From positions 179,690,104-179,754,103 of the forward strand of contig CM070873.1 of NCBI GenBank assembly GCA_036365515.1: a DNA stretch of 64,000 nt, in the 5' to 3' direction. Every line of letters starts with the position of its first letter. Position 1 is the first letter of the stretch. Of this stretch, positions 34,007-47,876 are shown piece by piece. The notes under the pieces are model-generated. The model was given only the letters and a program-made list of their open reading frames with translations. It was not told where the DNA came from and did not search any database. This stretch comes from Torymus aiolomorphi (lineage: Eukaryota > Arthropoda > Insecta > Hymenoptera > Torymidae). A program made the position numbers and the translations under genes.

Positions 34007-34324
34007 TCACTTAAGACTGAGGGCGCTGAAACTCTGGGCCAACCGGTCGACTTCGGTTTCAAGAGCTGCAAGTTGTTTGGTGATCGCCGAGGTTTCCCTC
34101 ATGGACCGTCCGACCCACTTCCCGACGTATTGGCCGACTTTAGTGACTTTAGAATTGACCCGGCAACAAATCCCGAGAAGAGATATGCGATGGGCCCTTT
34201 CTAATCGTAACTCGGACGTAACCTCACGAAGTTCGAGGTCAAGGTCGTCTAAGCGACTGCGCGTTTCGGCCAATCTGTTGATTAATCGGGCTTCGCTGAA
34301 TACTGTGTGGAATTCGGGGACCAT
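34007..34324 (-). CDS. Small coiled-coil ORF upstream of gag
   Basis: 105 residues, start ATG at 34324. The first ~45 residues and the last ~25 are rich in Leu/Glu/Arg with heptad-like spacing (LINRLAETRSRLDDLDLELREV and KQLAALETEVDRLAQ), predicting coiled coil, around a Gly/Val-containing middle (KVGQYVGKWVGRS). It ends about 160 bp before the gag start and is intact despite decay elsewhere. I do not recognise the family. It may be an extra 5' gene of this element or a separate Gag-related leader protein. Confidence 0.5.
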   Translation of the reverse strand: MVPEFHTVFSEARLINRLAETRSRLDDLDLELREVTSELRLERAHRISLLGICCRVNSKVTKVGQYVGKWVGRSMRETSAITKQLAALETEVDRLAQSFSALSLK

Positions 34325-34529
34325 ACCGCGGACGCGATGGATTAAAAATGAAATAAAATGTTTAGGGTGGCTTGACGAAAAGAAAACAGATTAAGGTATA
34401 AAGCTGCAAGCCCCAACACAATGACGATAAGGCTTAAGAGTGAAAAAGAATAATAGCAATCAAGAGCTAGATACAAAGGCAACATAAAATAATAGGGGGT
34501 TACACCAGGATAATTTTATGGGTAGATAT

Positions 34530-34603
<74 letters not shown>

Positions 34604-35015
34604 ATATGGTATGTATGTATGTTATTTATATATTATAAAATATTATGTATATATTCTTACGGACTAAGTTATGGAGCAGGCACGTGCGCCCAAAGGTGTT
34701 AAAACAAGGTGACTGGCCCGAATACTCAAAAAGGGCTTTTACTCCTACCAATTATTAGGATTCTCATCGATAATGCATATAGCGCGGGCAGTTAGACAGC
34801 AATTGATATACCCAACTCAAGGCTTTGAAGCACAGTTAGAAAAAGTCTAAATTCAAAATATAATAGAAATTTCGGTGAATTATGCGCGCATTAATACTGG
34901 CGCCGTGAGCAGTTGACACGCAATGACTTCTATAATTGAAAAGTTTCAAAACCTCAAATTTTGATTTTCGCGGAAATTCCTCAGTGTAACAGCACAGTGA
35001 GGTTAGAGCGACAAA
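34325..35015 (-). other. Gypsy-like leader region
   Basis: Untranslated leader between PBS and the first ORF. It holds a TA microsatellite (about 34531-34600). One donor-like sequence on the element strand, GTAAGA near 34657, could be a 5' splice site for the downstream genes. The match is partial and unproven. Confidence 0.45.
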
Positions 35016-35031
35016 CCACGCTCTGCTACCA
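35016..35031 (-). promoter_or_regulatory. Gypsy-like primer-binding site
   Basis: The minus strand reads TGGTAGCAGAGCGTGG, four bases inside the 5' LTR end. The first 12 bases fit the complement of a tRNA-iMet 3' end. The tRNA identity is from memory. Confidence 0.7.
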
Positions 35032-35035
35032 AATT

Positions 35036-38655
<3,620 letters not shown>

Positions 38656-39496
38656 GGAGGAAAATTATGAATTTTAGGAGGTGATTTTAGACAAATTCTC
38701 CCTGTTGTTAAAAATGGTTGTAGAAGCACAATAATTTAAGAAACAATAAAATATTCAAATCTTTGGTCATTATTTAATATAATGTATTTGAAAACAAATA
38801 TCAGTTCAAAAGATATCATGTTTGCTTCATTTTTATTAGATATTGGAGAAGGTAAATTTAATTCATTTGTTATACCTGATAGTTTTAAAACAAACGATGT
38901 TTGTTTTAAAATATATGAAAATATAAATTGTAGTATATCAATAAATAGAGCTATATTAACATCACATAATGAAGATGCAAATATTTTAAATAATAAAATT
39001 TTAAAACTATTAAATACTGAAGAAAATACGTATTATAGTTTAGATTATGCTACTCATAAAGATGTAGATTTATCTGATGATAACATCCATATTAATTACC
39101 CGATTGAAACTTGAAACAATATACGTGAAGGACTACCACCACATAAATTAAAATTTAAAATAAATACTATTGTAATGTTAATAAGAAATTTAAGTATTAA
39201 CGATGGATTATGTAATGGAACATGATTAAAGATTACTAAATTAGTAAAAAATACAACATAGAAGCAGAAATAATAACAGGTGAAAACACTGGAAACATAC
39301 TTTTTATTCCTCGAATTACATTAAACACTGACAATTCTTCATCATTACCATTTATTTTATATAGAAAATAATTTCCTTTAATATTAGCGTTTACTATGAC
39401 TATTAATAAATCACAAGGTCAAAGTTTTGATAGTGTTGGAATATATATTAAAAGACCATTATTTTCTCATGATCAATTATATGTAGCATTATCAAG
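38656..39496 (+). pseudogene. Helitron 1 helicase, middle part
   Basis: Continues exactly from 11381 after the GGAGG target duplication. It reads helicase motif III ILGGDFRQILPVV, then FLLDIGEGKFNSF, and LRITSHNEDANILNNKIL-like and NNIREGLPPH segments known from Helitron helicases. It ends with [32 protein letters not shown]. Several stops (for example TGA near 38667, TAA near 38736, TGA near 39112) interrupt it. It is then broken by an inserted env fragment at 39497. The last 236 bp (39261-39496) are repeated after the insertion. Confidence 0.88.
39261..39496 (+). repeat. 236-bp direct repeat, left copy
   Basis: Identical to 40555-40790 except for one mismatch I noticed (ATATTAAAAG against ATATGAAAAG). 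The two copies flank the env fragment, so this looks like a very long target duplication formed when the fragment was captured. Confidence 0.9.
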
Positions 39497-40543
39497 GGGT
39501 TGAGTACAGCCATGTTCTGTCGGTGTCTAAGTATGTCCATTGACGAAAGGGATCGGACTTCATGACGAAAGAGCACAGGGAGAGTGCATTCTTACTGGGG
39601 TTGATCAGCATTTCTACTTCACAAACCTTTTGAGACACTGCCTTGAAGATTATACCCCGAGGAGTGCAGATATATCCATAATGGGTATCTAGACACCCCT
39701 TCAAGTGTTGTTCGTTGAATTGAAGATATCGTTGTTGGTCTTTGCTTAAGGCGAGATGATCATATTCGGACATCACATATGCCACAGGGTGGTGACTTGG
39801 CATGGCCGATTTTTGAGGGATGGCCACAGAGTGTAGCCGATACAAATCATAAGCGGTCCTTTCAGTTAAAGGAAGAGTCAAACTCGCGATTACCCTACCA
39901 TTGTGATAAGTAGCGTCGATGGTTGCTATCCTAGCAACCTCCTCCGCTCTCGCGTGATGCGAAGGTATCGGGAGATCCACATCGTTTTCTGCTTGGCAGA
40001 CGTCGTTGATGATCTTGTGACCGGTATCCTGCCGCAACAATTTCGGATGAACCTTGCGGTTGAACAAGTCGTTAAAAATATGGAGTATTTCCCGACTGCT
40101 GTACAATAAATGGTCGAGTTTGGCCTCTAATTGACTAGAAAAGGTGCTCAACTCCCGTAGAAAGTTGTTCTTTTCCGATTCTTTAGTTAAGGCAATAACC
40201 TTATTCTGTAAGGTGATTTCTAAGTTCTTCAATAGGGAAAGGTGGGTCGCGGTGATGTTGTACAATTCTTCTAACCCAGCGGAGAGGATATGCGTCTTCT
40301 CCTCAGTAAGTTTGACAAGATTCGTTTCGTCATGGAATAGCTGATCGATATTGTTGTTGATTACATCTGCATCGTCCGTGGTCATAAGTCCAAATAGACT
40401 TTTGCTGAGGCTCCCAATAACTCCAAGAGGTGCCATTCTTTTGGCCCTCATATCCATTAGAGAAGGTGAATTATTGATTTCCTTAACGTCCATTCTCTCG
40501 GCGGTTAGTAGTATCTCTTCATGTAATCGTGTTAAAGTCTGTG
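39497..40543 (-). pseudogene. Captured fragment of the Gypsy-like env gene
   Basis: About 1,047 bp nearly identical to 18578-19624 of the Gypsy-like element, in the same genomic orientation; I count about ten differences. It covers the middle of the F-type envelope, from just before the cleavage/fusion-peptide region (MRAKRMAPLG) to near the end of the ectodomain. It has neither the signal peptide nor the membrane anchor. No LTR, poly(A) or TIR borders it; helicase sequence abuts both ends. It is therefore a DNA or cDNA patch, not a transposon end-to-end insertion. Confidence 0.93.
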
Positions 40544-40884
40544 AAGCAGAAATAGAAGCAGAAATAATAACAGGTGAAAACACTGGAAACATACTTTTTA
40601 TTCCTCGAATTACATTAAACACTGACAATTCTTCATCATTACCATTTATTTTATATAGAAAATAATTTCCTTTAATATTAGCGTTTACTATGACTATTAA
40701 TAAATCACAAGGTCAAAGTTTTGATAGTGTTGGAATATATATGAAAAGACCATTATTTTCTCATGATCAATTATATGTAGCATTATCAAGATGTAAAAAC
40801 ACAGATAAAATTTTTATTGAAAATAATTCAGAAAATAAAGAAGAAATTATAAATATCGTTTGGAAAGAAATTTTAGATAATTAA
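40544..40884 (+). pseudogene. Helitron 1 helicase, C-terminal part with duplicated segment
   Basis: Begins with a repeat of helicase sequence already present at 39261-39496 ([41 protein letters not shown]). It then continues to the true C-terminus EEIINIVWKEILDN and TAA at 40882-40884. One stop (TAA near 40659) lies in the repeat, as in the first copy. The C-terminus matches Helitron 2 (INIVWKEILDN) closely. Confidence 0.88.
40555..40790 (+). repeat. 236-bp direct repeat, right copy
   Basis: Right-hand partner of 39261-39496. An extra 12-bp duplicate (GAAGCAGAAATA) precedes it at 40543-40554, right at the junction with the env fragment. Confidence 0.9.
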
Positions 40885-42019
40885 TTTTCAAATATTTTTC
40901 TTTTTAGAATATGTCGACTACACAGAACAAAAGTAAATTATAAAAAACAACAATATATTTATTCGTAATTCAATAATAATAATAAATACATAATAAATTA
41001 TTAGTTTTAGACTATTTAGAATATGAACAAAATTATATGGAATACATGATTAATTTAGAATCAAATAAAATTATTGGAAAAGATAAATTAAAAAAACTAA
41101 ATCATCAGTCAAAAAAAAACAAGAAAACAACAGAACAATAAATAAAAATACAAAACTCAAAATTGGAAAACTTAAAGTTGACAAAATTTTAGAAGAATTT
41201 AAAAATCTTTCTTTACAATAATTGAATTTTGTTTTTTAGGCAAATTTTTATATAATTATTAATTAATTAATTTTTTTAATTAATTTGTACTTAATTAAAA
41301 CAACAATATTTTTTGTTTCATTTAGGACAATGGAATATACAAATAACGTTGGAAAATTTTAAATAGCATATCAGAAAATATTAAATATAAAAAAAAAATA
41401 ATAAAAAAACAATTCAAAAATTGAATAAAACATTTCGAAGAATTTAACTTATTATCAGGTAATTCAAATCATTTAATTATTAAATTTAATTTTACAAAAT
41501 ATATATTATATTATAAAAAAATATACTTTTATTGTAACAATTGTAATGTTTTCTGAAATTTTATAGTGACATAGACAGTAGATTAGGCCTACTGGAGATA
41601 CCACTTAAAAATAAAACGCATCTTTCTATTTACCTCCAAGGTGATGTGGAATAAATAGAATAAAATATATAATTTTCAATATATTTTCTTAATATATAAT
41701 TAATGTAGTTTTCTCAATAATCCATTCTTTCGTTTCAGAAATTAAGAATTAAGAACGACTCTTAAGTGTTACATTTGTATTAAGTATCATCTATAAAAAA
41801 TATGAAAAATCTCAATAATCTATTCTTTCGTTTCAGAAATTAAGAATTAAGAACTACTCTTAAGTGTTACATTTGTATAAACTATCATTCATACAAAATA
41901 TGAAAAATACCATATTAATACAACATATGAAAAATATCTAGGTTGAAAATAAATAAATTATTTACTTGTTAAAATTGGGGGGTTGACGAGCGGAGCGAGT
42001 AGGAGGGGTACCCCCCTAG
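40885..42019 (+). other. Helitron 1 3' region
   Basis: AT-rich tail after the helicase. A short open stretch near 41005-41220 (LDYLEYEQNYMEYMINLE..., then KVDKILEEFKNLSLQ) may be a decayed Helitron-associated ORF. It contains the right subterminal inverted repeat (41582-41653) with two tandem outer units (41714-41780 and 41810-41880), each with TTTCGTTTCAGAAATTAAG. It ends with the GAGCGGAGCGAG motif, the hairpin and CTAG. Confidence 0.75.
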
Positions 42020-42798
42020 TATACCGGGTGTCCCATTTTAAAACCACCAGGCAAATATCTCGAAAACTAAGGGAGATGGAAAAAAACTTTTAATACAAAA
42101 GTTGTAGGGTTCAGAGGGGCCCAACTGATCGTGATCTTGGGTATGACCTTGTGGTCAATGATCAAGGTCATTTGAAGGTCAAATCGATTTTTTCAAATGG
42201 GAACCCCCATTTTTGACCTCGTAAATGGAAAGGCGGAAAATTTTACGTTCAGATATGTCCTTGAGTCAAGGCCGGCGGTCATGGTCATGGTCATGTTCAA
42301 AATCAAAATCAATCAACGCATCCAAACATTCCCATAATTACGCATACGAGTGTTAAATACAGAAGTTGTAGGGTTTGGAGCGGCCCAACTGATCGTGACC
42401 TTGGTTATGACCTTGAGGTCAATGATCAAGGTCATTTGAAGGTCAAATCGATTTTTTCAAATGGGAACCCCTATTTTTGACCTCGTAAATGGAAAGAGCG
42501 GAAAATTTTACTATTTTTACTATTATCAATATTTACCAGGGTTAACCACTTATATCAAATAATAACAAAAGTTAATAAGTGTTGACCACCTGTATCCAAT
42601 AGTGACCGGTAGTATTCAGCATTGATCGGTAATAGCTAACAATTATTACTGTTTACATCAAATTGTTTTCAAATTGAGCACACTTATATTGGCACAGAAA
42701 ATTAAACTTTTTCGTTTTAAAATATTGTATAGTATAATAACATATTATTTCTTTTGTGGTGTGTTTTGATAAATAATTGCATTTACAACTAAAAAAGA

Positions 42799-43809
42799 AT
42801 GCCTGACTATTCTGCTAATGAAATAGTTGACATTCTTCTTATTTTAGGAGAATGTCGACGAAACTATCGAGAGGCAAGCAGGTTGTATCGTGCTCGGTTC
42901 CCTCAACGACAACATCCTGATCATATGGTAATACGTGACATTGAACTGCGCGGTCGACAAGGAAACTTCGTTCGAAGAAGGAGGACACTGAATGAACACG
43001 ATTATGAAAATAATCCTCGCTTTCTTGCTGTTCTAGCCATGGTACATTTAAATGTTCATGTCAGTTTACGCGAAATCGAGTTAACAATGGGTATTCCAAG
43101 ATCTACGGCCAGTAGATATTTATGATATGCGCGTTACCATCCTTACCACATTACTCTAAATCAATCTTTAACTGTGGAAGATTATCGACGGAGCATAACA
43201 TTTTGCCAATGGGCAAGACAACAAATTACTGATGATGAAAATTTCTTTAACAATGTTCTTTTTAGCGACGAGGCTACATTTCAGAGTACTGGTATGTTGA
43301 ATCGCCATAATTGCCACTACTGGTCTCCTGTTAATCCTCATTGGATGCGAGAAGTTGATCATCAGCGTCGCTGGAATGTAACGGTATGGTGTGGTATTAT
43401 TAACGGATGTCTGATTGGACCTTATTTTTTTGAAGGTCACGTAACTCAACATACTTATTTACAGTTGCTCAGAGACGAGCTGCCACTCTTTCTAGAAAAC
43501 GTTGATCTCCATACAAGGGCCAGAATGTGGCTACAAGATAGTGCTCCTCCACATTATGCCAGAATTGTCAGAGATTTTCTTAATGAAAGGTTTAACGGTC
43601 GATGGATTGGTAGAGGAGGTCCCGTAACATGGCCACCAAGATCTCCAGATCTGACATCTCCAGATTTTTATTTATGGGGCTTCCTAAAAAATACAGTCTA
43701 CCGCAACAGGCCAACTACAAGAGATGACATGGTTCAAAGGATTACACAAATCTGCTTAAGTATTCCACGTCAAGTATTATTACTGTTAGAAACTTTAAAA
43801 GGAGAATAG
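42799..43809 (+). pseudogene. Mariner-group transposase with one internal stop
   Basis: 336 codons in one frame, interrupted only by TGA at 43123-43125. The N-terminus is an HTH domain of the DUF4817 type common in insect transposons (SANEIVDILLILGECRRNYREASRLYRARFPQRQHP). A second HTH follows, VSLREIELTMGIPRSTASRYL. The DDE/D core has LFSDEATF, MWLQDSAPPH and PPRSPDLTSPDFYLWG, giving about 36 residues between the second and third Asp if the SPDL Asp is catalytic. It would excise and insert the element at TA sites. Apart from the single nonsense codon all motifs are intact, so the damage is recent or the stop is read through. Confidence 0.9.
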
Positions 43810-43928
43810 AATGTTGTCAACAAGTAAATGGTGCAACTTTTGAGCATCTTCTTCAGTAAATGGTGACCGAAACACTTGGATCCTATGACTAAATACACAT
43901 GAACGTGGAATTTTCCAATGAATTTTTA

Positions 43929-44170
43929 GCTGGCCTGATCATCGCCGACCTTGCCTTAACTGGCCGGGTCATCTCCGACCTTGCCTTAACTGACCGGATC
44001 ATCTCCGACCTTGCTTTAACTGGCCGGGTCATCTCCGACCTTGCCTTAACTGGCCGGGTCATCTCCGACCTTGCCTTAATTGGCCGGGTCATCTCCGACC
44101 TTGCCTTAACTGGCCGGGTAATTTCCGACCTTGCCTTAGGTGACCGGGTCATCTCCGACTTTGCTCTTAA
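43929..44170. repeat. 30-bp minisatellite inside the mariner element
   Basis: Eight units of about 30 bp, consensus CTGGCCGGGTCATCTCCGAC + CTTGCCTTAA. Because the period is divisible by three, frames on both strands stay open and read 10-residue repeats (ISDLALTGRV on plus, KARSEMTRPV on minus). There is no sign that either is a real protein. It lies between the transposase and the right TIR. Confidence 0.88.
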
Positions 44171-44978
44171 CTGCACGGAAACTGACCATAACTTTGACCA
44201 TGACCTTGACCCAAGGTCATATCAGAATTTTTCGGTTTTTCTATTTACGAGGTCAAAAGTGAGGGTTGCCGTTAAACAAAATTGATTTAACCTTCAAACG
44301 ACATCATCCTTGACCTCCAGTTCATGGTCAAGGTCACGATCAGTTGGGCCCCTCCAAACACTACAACTTCTGCATTTAACACTCGTATGCGTAATTATGG
44401 GAATGTTTGGATGCGTTGATTGATTTTGATTTTAAACATGACCATGACCATGACCATGGCCTTGACTCAAGGACATATCTAAACGTAAAATTTTCCGCTC
44501 TTTCCATTTACGAGGTCAAAAGTGGGGGTTCCCATTTGAAAAAATCGATGTGACCTTCAAATGACCTTGATCATTGACCTCAAGGTCATAACCGAGGTTA
44601 CGATCAGTTGGGCCCCTCTGAACCCTACAACTTTTGTATTTAACAATTTGTCTCGTATACCTAATTATGGGAATGTTTTGATGCGTTGATTGATTTTGAT
44701 TTTAAACATGACCATGGCCATGACCATGACCTTGACTCAAGGACATATCGGAACGTAAAATTTTCCGCTCTTTCCATTTACGAGGTCAAAAGTGGGGGTT
44801 CCCGTTTGAAAAAATCTATTTGACCTTCAAATGAACTTGATCATTGACCTCAAGGTGATAACCAAGGTCACGATCAGTTGGGCCCCTCTGAACCCTACAA
44901 CTTTTGTATTAAAAGTTTTTTTCCATCTCCCTTAGTTTTCGAGATATTTGCCTGGTGGTTTTAAAATGGGACACCCGG

Positions 44979-44980
<2 letters not shown>

Positions 44981-45010
<30 letters not shown>

Positions 45011-45012
45011 GA
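44981..45012. repeat. TA microsatellite at Helitron 2 left flank
   Basis: TA dinucleotide run ending in A at 45012, directly before the Helitron 2 TC start. A matching TA run follows the 3' end at 51419-51445. The element thus landed in a TA repeat, which fits the Helitron A|T target. Confidence 0.8.
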
Positions 45013-46414
45013 TCTTCCTATATTATATAGTTGTAAGAAAATGTTTACGACTCAGCGCCCCCTTACCCCCCCCCCTCCTCAATGGTTTAAGTTATAAATC
45101 ATGATATAATTAATTCGAAGAATTGTCGAGTATAGCAAGTTCTATGTAATAATATTGATATTTATTTATTTGTATATTTATTTTTTTTAATTGATTTAAC
45201 TATAAAGATTTAGTCTAGGAGCTGGGTACCGTCCCGTATGCAATAATATGACCCCGGATAAAAACAGATGTTTCTTATAGATTTTGACCCGTAGAATCCG
45301 AATATCGAGGTTAAAATTCGAAAAGAGTGATCGAAATTGTTTAAAACGCATTTGTTTAAACAAATAAGAAACTGTTTTTATTTTTTGTTGGGATAATTTT
45401 TTTATGAAAATTTAGGCTATTTTAAGACGAAATGCTTCTTAGCATTTTTTTCATAAAATCGATATTTCAAAAGTTATGAATTTTTGAAGTTTGATTTTTA
45501 CGTTTTTTTTGCAACTTTGATTAACAATAACTTTGGAAAAATCAACTTTGTTTGAAAATGAAAGTTTCCTCTTATTCTTCGAGATGAAAACTATCATATT
45601 CATTTGTATTATTTCAAGTCTTAAGTTGTTAACTATTTATTTCGTTATTTAACAAATGCTGCTTTTTCGATATTTCCAAGCACTATTTTAATACACGGTT
45701 GGAGTAACGCGCGCATCCAGGGCTTTTCAAAATCATTATATTTGAAAGTTAAACCAATACCTAACTATTGGTGCGATTGCAAACAAATTTTAATGTCTAA
45801 TAAATAAACAACTTATTGTTTAAACAAAGAAAAAATCAATTATCAACATTTGACTTTTTCATACATAATATATTACATTTCGTTTACTCAAAAATATAAA
45901 ATTAAGGTAATGTCAAGAAATAATGAAAACAAATTATACAAGAACAAATATTTAATTTAAATATAAATACATGTATAAAAATTAATAACAGTAAAATATA
46001 ATATTATTTATATTTATTCTTACACGTTTCATTTTTCTGACAGAAACAGAATGAACAACATGCAATCGCTGCTCGAATACAACAACATGAGTTTTTGATG
46101 CATGCTTTACATTGGCAGTTCGGCACAAAATCATCCATAGGGGGTAATAAAATTAAAACTTTTTTCCGAACTGTCATTATAAAGCATGCATTAAAACCTC
46201 ATGTTGTTGTGTTACTTCTGTTTCTGTCAAAAAATGAAACGTGTAAAAATAAATACAAATAATATTATATCATTAAAAATATTACTTATGTCGACTGCAA
46301 TTTAATATCAACTGATAAGAATTTGTCCATTGGTCTTACAGTCTTACAAATTAAATTAAAATAATTAATATTTATGGCAGTCAGATTGCCCTTGTTTATA
46401 ATCACCCCCGCAGA

Positions 46415-46822
46415 ATCTGAAATAAAAACTTAATTAAAATCTGGAAAAAACTTTGTTAGCAAAGGACGATCTGACTGCCCACCACCACCACATTGTCCGA
46501 CGTTTCGAGCCTGCTCCGGCTCCTCCTCAGGGACTGAAATAAAACCCGCGATACACCTCCTTATATACCATGCACCCATACCCCCTTCTTTTCTCTTACC
46601 CCACCACCCTCCACATTCCCCTCTCCAACTTGCCATTCTCACTTAAATTAATAAAGAATGATAAATGTTATCTAATTTACTTGACTCTATCATTAAATTT
46701 ACATTATTCCGATTTCTTAGAATGTGAATACTTTCAAGGCTTTCCCTCTTATATTTATTCTTAATCCCCTGTTCCAAAATATCCACACTCCCAAAATCGA
46801 AAGAATGCAAACTATTTAAACT
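46415..46822 (-). pseudogene. Penelope-like element 3' fragment
   Basis: Lies in the loop of the palindromic element, between the inverted CCCCCGCAGA and TCTGCGGGGG. On the minus strand it reads a PLE C-terminal tail (LHSFDFGSVDILEQGIKNKYKRESLESIHILR, then VNLMIESSKL and a stop). A 3' UTR follows with a hammerhead-like motif at 46499-46531. Only about 0.4 kb of the element is present. Confidence 0.65.
46499..46531 (-). ncRNA. Hammerhead-like motif of PLE fragment
   Basis: Minus strand: CTGAGGAG, a GC-rich stem (GAGCC...GGCTC), then CGAAACGTCG. The layout CUGANGAG-stem II-CGAAAC is that of the hammerhead ribozymes described in Penelope-like elements. Here the conserved U of CUGAUGA is G, so catalysis is doubtful. 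Confidence 0.5.
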
Positions 46823-47728
46823 CTGCGGGGGTGATTATAAACAAGGGCAATCTGACTGCCATAAATATTAATTATTTTAATTTAATTTGTAAGACTGTAA
46901 GACCGATGGAAAAATTCTTATCAGTTGAAATAATATTATATTTTACTTAGTTATTCATTTTTATACATGTATTTATATTTAAATTAAATATTTGTTCTTG
47001 TCTAATTTGTTTTCATTATTTCTTGACATTACCTTAATTTTATATTTTTGAGTAAACGAAATATAATATATTATGTATGAAAAAGTCAAATGTTGATAAT
47101 TGTTTTTTACTTTGTTTAAACAATAAGTTGTTTATTTATTAGACATTAAAATTGGTTTGCAATCGCACCAATAGTTAGGTATTGGTTTAACTTTCAAATA
47201 TAATGATTTTGAAAAGCCCTGGATGCGCGCGTTACTCCAACCGTGTATTGAAATAGTGCTTGGAAACATCGAAAAAGCAGCATTTGTTAAATAACGAAAT
47301 AAATAGTTAACAACTTAAGACTTGAAATAATACAAATGAATATGATAGTTTTCATCTCGAAGAATAAGAGGAAACTTTCATTTTCAAACAAAGTTGATTT
47401 TTCCAAAGTTATTGTTAATCAAAGTTGCAAAAAAAACGTAAAAATCAAACTTCAAAAATTCATAACTTTTGAAATATCGATTTTATGAAAAAAATGCTAA
47501 GAAGCATTTCGTCTTAAAATAGCCTAAATTTTCATAAAAAAATTATCCCAACAAAAAATAAAAACAGTTTCTTATTTGTTTAAACAAATGCGTTTTAAAC
47601 AATTTCGATCACTCTTTTCGAATTTTAACCTCGATATTCGGATTCTACGGGTCAAAATCTATAAGAAACATCTGTTTTTATCCGAGGTCATATTATTGCA
47701 TACGGGACGGTACCCAGCTCCTAGACTA

Positions 47729-47830
47729 ACTGGTTGAAGAAACGAACAGTTTTCCACGTCACCCTGGAGGTACTGTTTGTTCATTGACGCGTTGGATTGT
47801 TATTTTAAGTGGTATCCTTCGCCAATAGCC
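47729..47830 (+). repeat. Helitron 2 left subterminal inverted repeat
   Basis: TTTTCCACGTCACCCTGGAGG...TTATTTTAAGTGGTATCC matches, inverted, 51240-51347. The same two core blocks occur in the Helitron 1 inverted repeat. Confidence 0.85.
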
Positions 47831-47876
47831 ATATATAACCACTCTTATAATAATATCTTATTGTTCTAAAGAAATA

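Larger units (their letters stand above)
42024..44978 (+). mobile_element. Tc1/mariner-group DNA transposon with long compound TIRs
   Basis: Flanked by TA (42022-42023, 44979-44980), the target of the IS630-Tc1-mariner superfamily. Termini CCGGGTGTCCC...GGGACACCCGG. The inverted repeats extend about 490 bp on the left and 700 bp on the right. They are built of tandem ~270-bp units, each with GACCTTGAGGTCAATGATC-like and GGGCCCAACTGATCG-like blocks: two on the left and about three on the right. It is inserted just past the 3' end of Helitron 1. Confidence 0.92.
45213..47726. mobile_element. 2.5-kb palindromic TA-flanked element
   Basis: Begins GTCTAGGAGCTGGGTACCGT and ends in its reverse complement, with TA on both sides (45211-45212, 47727-47728). 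The arms stay complementary for about 0.8 kb or more (45213-46414 and 46823-47726). The left arm has an extra internal inverted repeat at about 46018-46245 (ACACGTTTCATTTTT.CTGACAG and complement). No transposase is encoded. It is a foldback- or MITE-like non-autonomous element, probably mobilised by a TA-specific transposase. Confidence 0.85.

Noticed and set aside
43929..44170. Regular 30-bp repeats resembling a CRISPR array
   Set aside because: Units are contiguous with no unique spacers, in a eukaryotic transposon; this is a minisatellite.
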